Below, in pieces: positions 33,614 through 43,496 of a stretch of 64,000 bases of DNA. The notes below the pieces were generated by a model. It worked only from the letters and a program-made list of their open reading frames with translations. It ran no database searches and was not told where the DNA came from. A program made the translations under genes and the position numbers. The stretch's first letter is position 1. Each line of letters starts with the position of its first letter. Source of the DNA: CAILZL01 sp050248275 (GTDB taxonomy: Bacteria; Pseudomonadota; Gammaproteobacteria; Steroidobacterales; Steroidobacteraceae); NCBI GenBank assembly GCA_050248275.1, contig JBFWSR010000002.1, positions 62,001 to 126,000 on the forward strand. Reading direction: 5' to 3'.

Positions 33614-35050
33614 TTAAAGAATCACGCGCGCGCAGATGTCCAGCAGCACGCCAGGCAGCAGGCCCAGCACCAGCACCGCCAGGCCGTTGGCGCTGAGCAC
33701 GGTGCGCAATGCGCCGCTGGCTTGAATGGCGCCATGATCAACGGGCGCATCGAAGTACATCAGCTTGACGACGCGAATGTAGTAATAGGCGCCGATCACG
33801 GAGAAGAATACGGCCACACCGGCCAGCCAGGTATCGCCAATGCTGATCACGGCCTGAATCACGGCCAGCTTGGCGGTGAAACCGACAAAGGGCGGTACGC
33901 CGGCGGTACTGAAAATCAGCATGGCCATGACGGCGGCAAACCACGGGCTCTTCTTGCTCAGCCCCTTGAAGTCATCCAGTTCATCGGACTCGAAGCCTTG
34001 ACGCGACAGCAATAGGATCACGCCGAAGGAACCTACGGCAGTCAGCACGTAAGTCAGCGTGTAGAACATCGCCGCCTGGTAGCCCTGGATGGTTCCGGCC
34101 AATACGCCGAGCAGGATGAAACCCACATGCGAAATGGTGGAATACGCCAGCATGCGTTTGAGATTGGTCTGGGCAATCGCCACGATATTGCCGACGGCCA
34201 TGGACAACACCGCCAGCACGATCAACATGGGACGCCACTGCTCCACCATGCCGCCCAGACCATCCACCAGCAGACGCATGGCCAGGGCAAAGGAAGCGAT
34301 CTTGGGTGCGGAACCCACAAACAAGGTCACTGCGGTGGGCGCACCGTGATACACATCGGGCACCCACATATGGAACGGCACGGCGCCAAACTTGAAGGCC
34401 ACGCCCACCACCAGGAAGGCCAGACCAAAGGCCAGACCGACATTGCCGGCGCCGATGCTGGTCACCTTGCCGGCGATCGTGTTCAGTTCCAGTGAACCGG
34501 TAACGCCATAGATCATCGACATGCCGTACAGCAACATGCCCGAGGCGATGGCGCCCAGCACGAAGTACTTCATGGCGGATTCGGCGGCCACGCCGTTGTC
34601 GCGATCGAATGCCACCAGACCATACAGCGACAGTGACAACAGTTCGACGCCCAGGTACACGGTCAGCAGGCTGGCGGCCGAAATCATCACCATCACGCCG
34701 AGCAGGGCAAACAACGCCAGTACGAAATACTCGCCTTTGAACAGGCCGCGACGCTGCAGATATTCGCGTGAATACAGAAAACTCAGAGCAGTTGCACCAT
34801 AGGCAAACAGTTTCAGCATCGTCCCCATGGGGTCCGCCACATAGCTGCCGTTGAAGGTCACGGTGCGTTCGGTCACGCCATAACTCGACGTGACCCAGGC
34901 CGCGCCAACCAGCGACAGCATGGACAGCAGGTAAGTGACGATGCGGTTCTTGTCGCTGATGAACAGATCGGCCAGCAGGATGACGCAGGCTGCCGTCAGC
35001 ACGAAGATTTCTGGATAGGCGGCGACGAAATTCAAGTTCGCTGACATCAT
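33614..35050 (-). CDS. nuoN: NADH-quinone oxidoreductase subunit N
   Basis: A 478-residue antiporter-like membrane subunit of complex I, one of three (N, M, L) that pump protons. It has about 14 transmembrane helices, with the conserved Glu of the GVELLSLSLYGL helix and the lysine-bearing helix near FKFGAVPFHMWVPDVYHG. Last gene of the operon, followed by two hairpins. ATG 35050 is immediately followed by a second ATG (35047), so the start is uncertain by one codon. Confidence 0.95.
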   Translation of the reverse strand: MMSANLNFVAAYPEIFVLTAACVILLADLFISDKNRIVTYLLSMLSLVGAAWVTSSYGVTERTVTFNGSYVADPMGTMLKLFAYGATALSFLYSREYLQRRGLFKGEYFVLALFALLGVMVMISAASLLTVYLGVELLSLSLYGLVAFDRDNGVAAESAMKYFVLGAIASGMLLYGMSMIYGVTGSLELNTIAGKVTSIGAGNVGLAFGLAFLVVGVAFKFGAVPFHMWVPDVYHGAPTAVTLFVGSAPKIASFALAMRLLVDGLGGMVEQWRPMLIVLAVLSMAVGNIVAIAQTNLKRMLAYSTISHVGFILLGVLAGTIQGYQAAMFYTLTYVLTAVGSFGVILLLSRQGFESDELDDFKGLSKKSPWFAAVMAMLIFSTAGVPPFVGFTAKLAVIQAVISIGDTWLAGVAVFFSVIGAYYYIRVVKLMYFDAPVDHGAIQASGALRTVLSANGLAVLVLGLLPGVLLDICARVIL

Positions 35051-35082
35051 GAGTGTTTCATCTCAAATTTCATTCTGCTTAC

Positions 35083-35109
35083 GCAGGCTGGGTGAAGCAC
35101 CCAGCCTGC
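35083..35109. repeat. Perfect hairpin between nuoM and nuoN
   Basis: A 12-bp perfect stem (35083-35094 and 35098-35109) with a three-base AAG loop fills most of the 65-base gap. It resembles intergenic REP-type hairpins and may set mRNA stability or relative output of NuoN rather than end transcription. Confidence 0.7.
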
Positions 35110-35115
35110 AATTCA

Positions 35116-36624
35116 TTACAACTTGGACGTCATGATGTGTTGCACCAGATGCTCGATACTGGGCTTCATCACTTCCAGCAACGGCGCAGGCCACAACCCC
35201 AGGGCCAATACCGCCAGCGCCAGTACCGCCATCATCAGGAACTCACGGCCATTCACGTCCTCGACATGAGCGACGTGGTCGTTGGTGACCGAACCGAAGA
35301 TGACGCGCTTCACCAGCCACAAGGTATAAGCCGCACCCAGAATCAGCGTCAGCGCGGCCAGGAAGGCATACCAGAAATCGGCCCGGAACGCGGCCAGGAT
35401 CACCAGGAACTCACCGACGAAACCCGAGGTTGCGGGCAAACCCGAATTGGCCATGGCGAACAGCACAAAAAACGCGGCAAAAATCGGCATCTTGTTGACC
35501 ACGCCGCCATACGCGCTGATCTCGCGACTGTGCACACGGTCGTACATCACGCCCACCCCCAGGAACATGGCGCCGGAAACCAGACCATGGGAAATCATCT
35601 GCACCATCGCGCCGTCCAGGCCCATGGCGGCGCCTTGCGTGCTGCCCGTGGCGCGCAGAATGTCCCAGGCCAGGAAGGAGCCCAGTGTCACGAAGCCCAT
35701 GTGCGCAATGGACGAATAGGCAATCAGCTTCTTCATGTCCTGCTGCACCAGCGCCACGAAACCGATGTACACCACCGCGATCAGCGACAGTGAAATCATC
35801 AACCAGTCCAGTTCATGACTGGCATCGGGAGCAATCGGCAGAGAAAAACGCAGGAAGCCATAACCACCCATTTTCAACATGATGGCCGCCAGAATCACCG
35901 AGCCGCCGGTGGGCGCTTCCACGTGCGCATCCGGCAACCAGGTATGCACCGGCCACATCGGCACCTTGACCGCAAAGGCCAGCAGGAAAGCGATGAAGAT
36001 CAGCAACTGCTCATTGAGCGTCAGCGGCATCATCTGGAATGCGGTGATCTCGAAGCTGCCCGACTGCAGATGCATGTAGATCAGGGCCACCAGCATGAAC
36101 ACCGACCCCAGGAAGGTATACAGGAAGAACTTGATGGTGGCGTAGACGCGGCGCGGCCCGCCCCAGATGCCGATGATGATGAACATCGGAATCAGCATGG
36201 CTTCCCAGAACACGTAGAACAGCAGCGCATCCAGGGCCGCGAACACGCCTACCATCAGGCCTTCGAGAATCAGGAAGGCGGCGAAATATTGATTGGGTTT
36301 ATTCTCGATAACGGTCCAGCCGGCCAGGACCACAAACGGCGTAATGAACGTGGTGAGCATCACCAGCGGCATGGCAAAACCATCCACGCCCAGGTGATAG
36401 GTGGCATTGAAGGACTTGATCCACTCACGATGCTCCATGAACTGCATGGTGGCAGTCGTGGTATCGAAGTGGGTCCATAGCGGCAGCGACAGCACGAAGG
36501 TGGCCACGGAACCCAGCAACGCCACCCAGCGTCCCGGTGCGGCACGGTCGCCCAGCACCAGCAGCAGCGCGCCGACGGCGATGGGCAGCCAGATCAGGAC
36601 ACTCAGTATGGGCCAATCAATCAT
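35116..36624 (-). CDS. nuoM: NADH-quinone oxidoreductase subunit M
   Basis: A 502-residue antiporter-like proton-pumping subunit of complex I. About 14 membrane helices, with the HLGVDGFAMPLVMLT opening, the conserved Glu of FYVFWEAMLIPMFI, and the VKVPMWPVHTWLPDAHVEAPTGGS block containing the central lysine. Length is normal. It follows nuoL by 42 bases and precedes nuoN across the hairpin. Confidence 0.96.
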   Translation of the reverse strand: MIDWPILSVLIWLPIAVGALLLVLGDRAAPGRWVALLGSVATFVLSLPLWTHFDTTTATMQFMEHREWIKSFNATYHLGVDGFAMPLVMLTTFITPFVVLAGWTVIENKPNQYFAAFLILEGLMVGVFAALDALLFYVFWEAMLIPMFIIIGIWGGPRRVYATIKFFLYTFLGSVFMLVALIYMHLQSGSFEITAFQMMPLTLNEQLLIFIAFLLAFAVKVPMWPVHTWLPDAHVEAPTGGSVILAAIMLKMGGYGFLRFSLPIAPDASHELDWLMISLSLIAVVYIGFVALVQQDMKKLIAYSSIAHMGFVTLGSFLAWDILRATGSTQGAAMGLDGAMVQMISHGLVSGAMFLGVGVMYDRVHSREISAYGGVVNKMPIFAAFFVLFAMANSGLPATSGFVGEFLVILAAFRADFWYAFLAALTLILGAAYTLWLVKRVIFGSVTNDHVAHVEDVNGREFLMMAVLALAVLALGLWPAPLLEVMKPSIEHLVQHIMTSKL

Positions 36625-36666
36625 GCGGTTGTTCTCTGAATTTGTTTATCGCGTTGATGCCGATGC

Positions 36667-38733
36667 TCAGTGTTTCAACACGAAAAAATACAACATGGCG
36701 GCCAGGCCGATCAGCATGGCGAAGGCATAGTTGTACAGGCGCCCGGTTTGCACGCCGCGCAGGATGCCGGCGAACCAGCCCACTGCACGCGCCGAACCGT
36801 TGACCAGCAAGCCGTCGATGAGCTTGGCATCGCCCAGCGTCCATAAGGCCTGGCCCAGCTTGCGGCTGCCATTGGCAAACACCGCGAAATAAATTTCGTC
36901 GAAGTAGAACTTGTTGGTGAACAGCTTGTAGAGCGGCGCAAAGGCGCCGGCCACCTTGTCCGGCAAATCCGGCTTCTTGATGTAAAACAGCCAGGCGAGA
37001 AACACGCCGGCAAACGCCATCCACACCGGCGCAGCCTGTACGCCGTGCAGCACAAACTGCGCCGGCCCGTGGAACTCATGCGCCAGCTCGCCGAGCACAT
37101 CATGCGCCTCGCTGACATGGATGGCCGAACCGAAGTAATCGCCGAACAGCATCGGCCCGATGGTGAACCAGCCAATGAACAGCGATGGAATCGCCAGCAG
37201 CACCAGCGGCAGCGTCACCACCCAGGGACTTTCATGCGGCGGTCCGCCGTGATGGCCATGGTCATCGTGCGTGGCATGACCGTCATGACCGTGGGCATCG
37301 TGCCCATCATGTGCATCATGCTTTGCCGCAACCGAGTGGCTGTCATGTGCTGCGTGCGCATCCGTGGCGAAACGCTCCTGACCGTGGAAGGTCATGAACA
37401 CCAGACGGAAGCTGTAGAACGCGGTAATGAACACGCCCAGGAACACGCACCAGTAAGCGTAAGTCGCGGCCGGCAGATGCGATTCATGCACCGCTTCGAT
37501 CAGCGCATCCTTGGAGAAGAAGCCGGAGGTACCGGGAAAACCGATCAGCGCCAGCGACCCGATCAGCGAGGTCCAGTAAGTGATCGGCATGTACTTCTTC
37601 AGGCCGCCCATCTTGCGCATGTCCTGTTCGTGATGCATGCCGATAATCACCGACCCCGCCGCCAGGAACAGCAGCGCCTTGAAAAATGCATGGGTCATCA
37701 GGTGAAACACCGCGCCGGCATAGGCCGACACGCCCAGCGCCACGGTCATGTACCCCAACTGGGACAGCGTCGAATAGGCCACCACCCGTTTGATGTCGTT
37801 GTTGACCAGACCCAGCAGGCCCATGAAGAAGGCCGTCGAAGCGCCGATGATCAACACGGTGTTGAGCGCCACGTCCGACATTTCAAACAGCGGCGACATG
37901 CGCGCCACCATGAAGATGCCCGCCGTCACCATGGTGGCCGCATGGATCAGCGCCGAGATCGGCGTCGGGCCTTCCATCGAATCCGGCAACCACACATGCA
38001 AGGGCATCTGCGCCGACTTACCCATGGCGCCGACGAACAGGCACAGGCAGGTCACGGTGATGGCGCTCCACTGCACGCCCGGAATGATTTCCATCAGCCT
38101 GCCGGCATAGGCATGGTTCGCGGCCGCAAACACTTCGCGATAATCCAGCGAGCCGGTGTAATACAGCACGGCGGCAATGCCCAGCACGAAACCGAAGTCG
38201 CCGACGCGATTGACCAGGAACGCTTTCAGGTTGGCAAAAATGGCGGTCGGCCGGGTGTACCAGAAGCCGATCAGTAAATAAGACACCACACCCACCGCTT
38301 CCCAGCCAAAGAACAACTGCATGAAGTTGTTCGACATCACCAGCATCAGCATGGAGAACGTGAACAGCGAGATGTAGGAGAAGAAACGCTGATAGCCGGG
38401 ATCGTCGGCCATGTAGCCGATGGTGTAGACATGCACGCACAGGGAAACAAAGGTGACCACCACCATCATCATGGCGGTCAGTCGATCCACCATAAAGCCG
38501 ACATTCATCTGCACGCCGTCGCTGACCAGCCAGGTGTAGACGTTGCCGTAATAGTTTTCGGCTTCGCCGGTGACCAGTTGCTTGAGCGTCAGGATCGACA
38601 ACACACAGGCAACCGCCACCCCCAGGATGGTGACGGTATGGGCGCCGGCACGACCGATGAAGCGACCAAAAACGCCCGCCAGGATCGCTGCAATCAGCGG
38701 TGCGAGCACGATTGTTAAGAGAGTATTCTCCAC
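36667..38733 (-). CDS. nuoL: NADH-quinone oxidoreductase subunit L
   Basis: A 688-residue, most distal antiporter-like subunit of complex I, with the long C-terminal amphipathic helix that runs along the membrane arm. The conserved Glu is in FFGWEAVGVVSYLLIGFWY and the lysine block is KSAQMPLHVWLPDSMEGPTP. Unusual is a loop of about 45 residues (about 455-500) holding 14 histidines among Asp, Gly and Ala, between helices after FHGQERFA and before ESPWVVTLPLVL. The rest is collinear with other NuoL proteins. It starts four bases after the nuoK stop. Confidence 0.96.
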   Translation of the reverse strand: MENTLLTIVLAPLIAAILAGVFGRFIGRAGAHTVTILGVAVACVLSILTLKQLVTGEAENYYGNVYTWLVSDGVQMNVGFMVDRLTAMMMVVVTFVSLCVHVYTIGYMADDPGYQRFFSYISLFTFSMLMLVMSNNFMQLFFGWEAVGVVSYLLIGFWYTRPTAIFANLKAFLVNRVGDFGFVLGIAAVLYYTGSLDYREVFAAANHAYAGRLMEIIPGVQWSAITVTCLCLFVGAMGKSAQMPLHVWLPDSMEGPTPISALIHAATMVTAGIFMVARMSPLFEMSDVALNTVLIIGASTAFFMGLLGLVNNDIKRVVAYSTLSQLGYMTVALGVSAYAGAVFHLMTHAFFKALLFLAAGSVIIGMHHEQDMRKMGGLKKYMPITYWTSLIGSLALIGFPGTSGFFSKDALIEAVHESHLPAATYAYWCVFLGVFITAFYSFRLVFMTFHGQERFATDAHAAHDSHSVAAKHDAHDGHDAHGHDGHATHDDHGHHGGPPHESPWVVTLPLVLLAIPSLFIGWFTIGPMLFGDYFGSAIHVSEAHDVLGELAHEFHGPAQFVLHGVQAAPVWMAFAGVFLAWLFYIKKPDLPDKVAGAFAPLYKLFTNKFYFDEIYFAVFANGSRKLGQALWTLGDAKLIDGLLVNGSARAVGWFAGILRGVQTGRLYNYAFAMLIGLAAMLYFFVLKH

Positions 38734-38736
38734 GTC

Positions 38737-39042
38737 TTAACCCTTCATCGTATCGAGCTGTTCAACGTTGATGCTCTTGCGTTGACGGAACAGCACCACC
38801 AGGATCGCCAGACCAATCGCCGACTCGGCGGCCGCCACGGTCAGGATGAAAAACACGAAGATCTGGCCATGTAGATCGCCGAGCTGACGCGAGAACGCCA
38901 CGAAGTTGAAGTTGACGGCCAGCAGCATCAGCTCGATGCACATCAGCAGCAGAATGACGTTCTTGCGGTTCAGGAAAATGCCGGCGACCGACAGGCTGAA
39001 CAGCACACCGGACAGCAGCAATACGTTCTGAGTGGCGATCAT
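38737..39042 (-). CDS. nuoK: NADH-quinone oxidoreductase subunit K
   Basis: A 101-residue, three-helix membrane subunit of complex I. The conserved glutamates of the proton path are visible in CIELMLLAVNFNFV and TVAAAESAIGLAI. Its ATG overlaps the nuoJ stop by ATGA, so the two are translationally coupled. Confidence 0.96.
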   Translation of the reverse strand: MIATQNVLLLSGVLFSLSVAGIFLNRKNVILLLMCIELMLLAVNFNFVAFSRQLGDLHGQIFVFFILTVAAAESAIGLAILVVLFRQRKSINVEQLDTMKG

Positions 39043-39674
39043 GGCTGGTTCTCCGCGCTGCTTGTCGCCGCTTCGGGTTTGACAGCAGTCACTTTCACGA
39101 TGCGCACTCGATCCCTGGCATTGACCGCGACCTGCGCATTGATGTCCTGCAATTTCTGGCCGGCGCGCTTGCGCATGGTGAGCACAATGGCCGCCACAAT
39201 GGCGATCAGCAGAATGGCTGCGGCCAGTTGCAGTGGGTACAGGTATTGCGTGTAGAGCAACCCACCCAATGCCTTGGTGTTGCTGTAATCAAGCGTTTGC
39301 GTGGCCGGTGCGATGGCAGCAGGCAAGCCAAGCTTCTTCACCCACACCACGCTGGCGATTTCACCAATCACGATCGCAGCGATCAACAAACCCAGCGGTG
39401 CGAACCTGGTGAAGCCGGCGCGCATCTGCGCCACATTGATGTCCAGCATCATCACCACGAACAGGAACAGCACCATCACCGCGCCGACATACACCAGCAC
39501 CAGCACGATGGCCAGAAACTCAGCTTCCAGCAACATCCAGATCACGGCGCTGTTGAAGAAGGCGAACACCAGGAACAATGCCGAGTGCACCGGGTTGCGC
39601 GCAGTGATCACGCCGATGGCGGACACCACCAGTACGGCAGAGAACACATGGAATAAAATTTCAGTGAAGCTCAT
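39039..39674 (-). CDS. nuoJ: NADH-quinone oxidoreductase subunit J
   Basis: A 211-residue membrane subunit of complex I with five helices; the EAEFLAIVLVLVYVGAVMVLFLFVVMMLD region includes the pi-bulge helix that takes part in conformational coupling. The C-terminal ~45 residues are hydrophilic and longer than in enterics. It lies 17 bases after nuoI and overlaps nuoK by four bases. Confidence 0.95.
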   Translation of the reverse strand: MSFTEILFHVFSAVLVVSAIGVITARNPVHSALFLVFAFFNSAVIWMLLEAEFLAIVLVLVYVGAVMVLFLFVVMMLDINVAQMRAGFTRFAPLGLLIAAIVIGEIASVVWVKKLGLPAAIAPATQTLDYSNTKALGGLLYTQYLYPLQLAAAILLIAIVAAIVLTMRKRAGQKLQDINAQVAVNARDRVRIVKVTAVKPEAATSSAENQP

Positions 39675-39691
39675 GGGTGTTCTATTAATAG

Positions 39692-40174
39692 TTAGCGATA
39701 CCGTGCGTCAGCAGCCTTGTCTGCGGCGATCATGGCTTCGAACTTGTCGCCGACAGCAAGCAGCTTGTCCTTGGTCATGATGTTTTCGCCACGATTTTCC
39801 ATGTGGTATTCGTGGATACGGGTTTCCACAATCGCATCCACCGGGCAGGCTTCTTCGCAGAAGCCGCAGAAAATGCACTTGAAGAGGTCGATGTCATAGC
39901 GGGTGGTGCGGCGCGTGCCATCATCGCTGACACCCGACTCGATGGTGATGGCCAGCGCCGGACACACGGCTTCGCAAAGCTTGCAGGCAATGCAGCGTTC
40001 CTGACCGTTGGCGTAACGGCGCTGTGCATGCAGGCCTCGGAAACGTGGCGATTGCGGCGTTTTTTCTTCCGGGTATTGCACCACCACATGCGGACGTGCG
40101 AAGTACTGACGCGCCGTCACGCCCAGGCCAACCAGCAGTTCGGTCAGGAAGAAGGTTTTAAAAAAGCTTTTCAT
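39692..40174 (-). CDS. nuoI: NADH-quinone oxidoreductase subunit I
   Basis: A 160-residue ferredoxin-like subunit carrying two 4Fe-4S clusters (N6a, N6b) that relay electrons toward N2. Both motifs are complete: CIACKLCEAVCP and CIFCGFCEEACP. The N-terminal helix (FFKTFFLTELLVGL) attaches it to the membrane arm. It is 14 bases downstream of nuoH. Confidence 0.96.
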   Translation of the reverse strand: MKSFFKTFFLTELLVGLGVTARQYFARPHVVVQYPEEKTPQSPRFRGLHAQRRYANGQERCIACKLCEAVCPALAITIESGVSDDGTRRTTRYDIDLFKCIFCGFCEEACPVDAIVETRIHEYHMENRGENIMTKDKLLAVGDKFEAMIAADKAADARYR

Positions 40175-40188
40175 TGACGTGTCCTGAC

Positions 40189-41283
40189 TCAGTTACCCAT
40201 CAACCTGGCCCACGGCCCCACTTTTTCAATCGCCAGGAAGGCCTCCACCACAATCCACACCAGCGTCACCGGAATGAACACTTTCCAGCCCAGACGCATG
40301 ATCTGGTCATAGCGATAACGCGGGAAGGTGGCGCGGAACCACAGGAAGCAGAACAGGAAGAACCCTATCTTGAGCCACAGCCAGTGCAGCCCCGGCAGCG
40401 TCAGGATGGCAGGCAACCAGCTTACGCCATCGAAGGGCGACAGCCAGCCGCCCAGGAAGAACACCGAGGTCAGCGCCGAAATCAGGATCATGTTGATGTA
40501 TTCGGCGACGAAGAACAGCGCAAAGGCCATGCCGGAATAATCCACATGGAAACCGGCCACGATTTCCGATTCGCCTTCCACCACGTCGAACGGCGCGCGA
40601 TTGGTTTCCGCCACGCCGGAGATGAAATACACCACGAACAGCGGGAACAGCCACCACATGAACCAATGGCCGATGCTGCCGCGCTGCATCGCGATGATGT
40701 CGCCCAGATTCAGCGAGCCTGCCGCCATCACCACGCCCACCAGCGCAAAGCCCATGGCGATTTCATAGGCCACCACCTGCGCTGCGGCGCGCATGGCGCC
40801 CAGGAAGGCGTACTTGGAGTTGGCGGCCCAGCCGGCCAGAATCACGCCGTATACGCCGGTTGAAGTCAGCGCCAGAATGTAAAGCAAACCGGCATCAATG
40901 TTCGCGACGGTAAATCCCGGCCAGAAGGGCATCACCGCCCAGGTGGCCAGCGCCGGAATCGCGGTCAGCAGCGGCGCCAGCAGGAACAGGAACTTGTTGG
41001 CACTCGAAGGAATGATGATTTCCTTGAACATCAGCTTGAGCACGTCCGCAAACGGCTGCACCCAGCCGGTGGTGAACGGCAGGCCGAAAGCACGGATGCG
41101 ATTCGGACCGATGCGCGCCTGCATGCTGCCGATGACGCGACGTTCGGCAAAGGTGAGCAGGGCCATGAAAATGATGATGCTCAGGAACATCAGCACGGCG
41201 GTCACCACCGTCCAGACCGTCACCTGTAACCAGTCCGGCATGAAGCTGAGCAAGGGCTGGATCAATGCAGGAATGGCGTTCAT
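40189..41283 (-). CDS. nuoH: NADH-quinone oxidoreductase subunit H
   Basis: A 364-residue membrane subunit that forms the quinone-binding site at the junction with the peripheral arm. Landmarks are ERRVIGSMQARIGPNR, the ETNRAPFDVVEGESEIVAGFHVDYSG loop with its run of acids (written only as a landmark), and a total of eight predicted helices. The start overlaps the nuoG stop by four bases. Confidence 0.96.
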   Translation of the reverse strand: MNAIPALIQPLLSFMPDWLQVTVWTVVTAVLMFLSIIIFMALLTFAERRVIGSMQARIGPNRIRAFGLPFTTGWVQPFADVLKLMFKEIIIPSSANKFLFLLAPLLTAIPALATWAVMPFWPGFTVANIDAGLLYILALTSTGVYGVILAGWAANSKYAFLGAMRAAAQVVAYEIAMGFALVGVVMAAGSLNLGDIIAMQRGSIGHWFMWWLFPLFVVYFISGVAETNRAPFDVVEGESEIVAGFHVDYSGMAFALFFVAEYINMILISALTSVFFLGGWLSPFDGVSWLPAILTLPGLHWLWLKIGFFLFCFLWFRATFPRYRYDQIMRLGWKVFIPVTLVWIVVEAFLAIEKVGPWARLMGN

Positions 41284-43493
41284 GTCTGATTCCCTGTCGC
41301 GGCTTGCCGGTCAGCCTGGGCATCATGGGTCAACTGCAATGCAGTGGCGCGGCGCACGATGGCGTCGCCACCGTAAATCGCTATTTCACGCGCGGCAACG
41401 ATCGAATTGCGCGATAGCGCCGCACCATTGGCATAAGCGTTATCCGGCGTCACCACGCCCAGCTTGGCCTGCAACTCGTCGCGCACTTGCTCCGAGCTCA
41501 GATAATCGAATGCCGGCAGATTGAGCAGATTGCCCAGTACGCGCAGCACCTTCCAGGCGGGACGCGATTCGCCCACGGGCCTCGCAGCTCCCGGCACGCT
41601 CTGCCAGCGGCCTTCCAGATTCACATAGCTGCCCGAGGTTTCGGCAAAGGTGCCGATGGGCAGAATGATGTCGGCGTAGTCCCTGGCGCTGGCGTAAGAC
41701 GACAGGGCGATCACGCAATCAGCCGCACGCAGATTGGCGACCGCGTCGGCCGGCAGGTCCTGCGCTTCGATCGAGCCCACCAGCACATAGGCTTTCAATC
41801 TTGCCGCCAGCATGTCGATCACATTCAAGCCGCTGACATTCAGCGACTGGCCGCCCACGCCACGATGCGGCACGGCGCCGGCCAGATGCGCTGCAACGGT
41901 ATTGCCGCCATCGGCGATGTAGCCGAGCTGTGCGCCGGTCATCTGCGCCAACGCCGCTGCCAGCGCACGCAACTGCGCAAAGGCGCCATCACGCTGTGCC
42001 AGCGCACCGAGCAGGATCAAGCGACGTTCACCACTGCTAAGCTGCGCGGCCAGAGCGCGATGCGTGTCATTCACCTGACCCTGCGCCTGCGCCACCAGCG
42101 CACTGACGGTGCGTGGCACCGTCGCACCGCTTGTCTGCACCGCAGCGGCCACTACGGCTGCCAGATGTTCACTCATGCCCAGGCCATTGCTGGCGAGATA
42201 GGCGGACACGGGGAACAGGTATTGGTAAGTATGGGCATTGATGAAGGCCACCTGTGCACCGCGTTTGACGGCCGCCTTGCGTATCCGATGCGCCAGTAAC
42301 GGTGCTTCCTTGCGCAGATTGGAACCTATCAACAGCACGCTGCTGGCCTGTTCCAGTTCGGCAATCGAACCACCCAGCCACGGGAACGGCGGATCGAATT
42401 CCTGGTCGCTGAAATCCGCGCGCAGCAGACGATGATCGATGTTGCTGCTGCCCAGGGCACGCGCAATGCGTTGCGTGAGATAGGCTTCTTCCAGCGTGGC
42501 GGTCGGCGCAACCAGCGCGCCGAGTTGACTGCCGCCATGCTGCCTGACCAGCGCAGACAATGTCTCTGCGGCGCGATTCAGGGCAGTTTCCCAATCGACT
42601 TCGCGCCAGTCATTGCCTTCACGCAGGAGCGGCTTGCTCAGACGATCATCGCTGTATAAACCTTCATAGCTGTAACGGTCGCGATCGGCGATCCAGGTTT
42701 CATTGATGTCTTCGTTGGCACGCGGCACCACGCGCATCACCCGGCCGCGCAGCACATGCGCATAGAGATTGGTGCCCACGCTGTCGTGCGGCGATACCAA
42801 AGGTTGCTGGGTCATTTCCCAGGCCCGGGCGCTGTAACGATAAGGCTTGTTGTTCAAGGCGCCGACCGGACACAGGTCGATGATATTGCCCGAGAGTTCA
42901 TGCTCGACGCTCTTTTCAATGAAGGTGCCGATCTCGACATGCTCGCCGCGACCGCAGGTGCCCAGCTCCTGAAAGCCCTGAATTTCCGAGGTAAACCGCA
43001 CGCAGCGGGTGCAGTGAATGCAGCGCGTCATGTCGGTGGACACCAGCGGTCCCAGATCCTTGTCCTTGACCACGCGCTTGCGTTCCGCATAACGCGAGAT
43101 GTCACGACCAAAGCCCATGGCCAGATCCTGCAGTTCGCACTCGCCGCCCTGATCGCAGATCGGACAGTCGAGCGGATGATTGATCAGCAGGAACTCCATC
43201 ACCGCTTTCTGCGCGGCAATGGCCTTGGGCGACTTGGTGAAAATTTTCATGCCTTCGGCCACGGGGGTAGCGCAGGCGGGCAGCGGCTTGGGCGCCTTCT
43301 CGACTTCCACCAGACACATGCGGCAGTTGGCGGCGATGGGAAGCTTTTCGTGATAGCAGAAACGCGGCACGTAATGCCCGCTGGCATCCGTTGCCTGGAT
43401 CAGCATCTGACCTTTGCGGGCCTGCACCGGCTGGCCATTGACTTCAATGTTGACCAGGTCCTGGGCTGGGGCTTGAACTGTGGCGTCGCTCAT
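41280..43493 (-). CDS. nuoG: NADH-quinone oxidoreductase subunit G
   Basis: A 737-residue peripheral-arm subunit with the N1b 2Fe-2S and N4/N5 4Fe-4S clusters. The cluster cysteines lie in RFCYHEKLPIAANCRMC, HPLDCPICDQGGECELQD and CIHCTRCVRF. The large C-terminal part is a molybdopterin-oxidoreductase-like fold without cofactor. ATG 43493 (MSDATVQAPAQ) is chosen; the longer frame runs into the upstream palindromic spacer. It follows nuoF across a 153-base gap, the largest inside the operon. Confidence 0.94.
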   Translation of the reverse strand: MSDATVQAPAQDLVNIEVNGQPVQARKGQMLIQATDASGHYVPRFCYHEKLPIAANCRMCLVEVEKAPKPLPACATPVAEGMKIFTKSPKAIAAQKAVMEFLLINHPLDCPICDQGGECELQDLAMGFGRDISRYAERKRVVKDKDLGPLVSTDMTRCIHCTRCVRFTSEIQGFQELGTCGRGEHVEIGTFIEKSVEHELSGNIIDLCPVGALNNKPYRYSARAWEMTQQPLVSPHDSVGTNLYAHVLRGRVMRVVPRANEDINETWIADRDRYSYEGLYSDDRLSKPLLREGNDWREVDWETALNRAAETLSALVRQHGGSQLGALVAPTATLEEAYLTQRIARALGSSNIDHRLLRADFSDQEFDPPFPWLGGSIAELEQASSVLLIGSNLRKEAPLLAHRIRKAAVKRGAQVAFINAHTYQYLFPVSAYLASNGLGMSEHLAAVVAAAVQTSGATVPRTVSALVAQAQGQVNDTHRALAAQLSSGERRLILLGALAQRDGAFAQLRALAAALAQMTGAQLGYIADGGNTVAAHLAGAVPHRGVGGQSLNVSGLNVIDMLAARLKAYVLVGSIEAQDLPADAVANLRAADCVIALSSYASARDYADIILPIGTFAETSGSYVNLEGRWQSVPGAARPVGESRPAWKVLRVLGNLLNLPAFDYLSSEQVRDELQAKLGVVTPDNAYANGAALSRNSIVAAREIAIYGGDAIVRRATALQLTHDAQADRQAATGNQT

Positions 43494-43496
43494 TGT

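Noticed and set aside
37232..37370. Repetitive GTCATG-type DNA in nuoL taken as a CRISPR or tandem repeat
   Set aside because: The repeats are irregular, in frame, and explained by His-Asp-Gly codons in the NuoL loop; there are no spacers.
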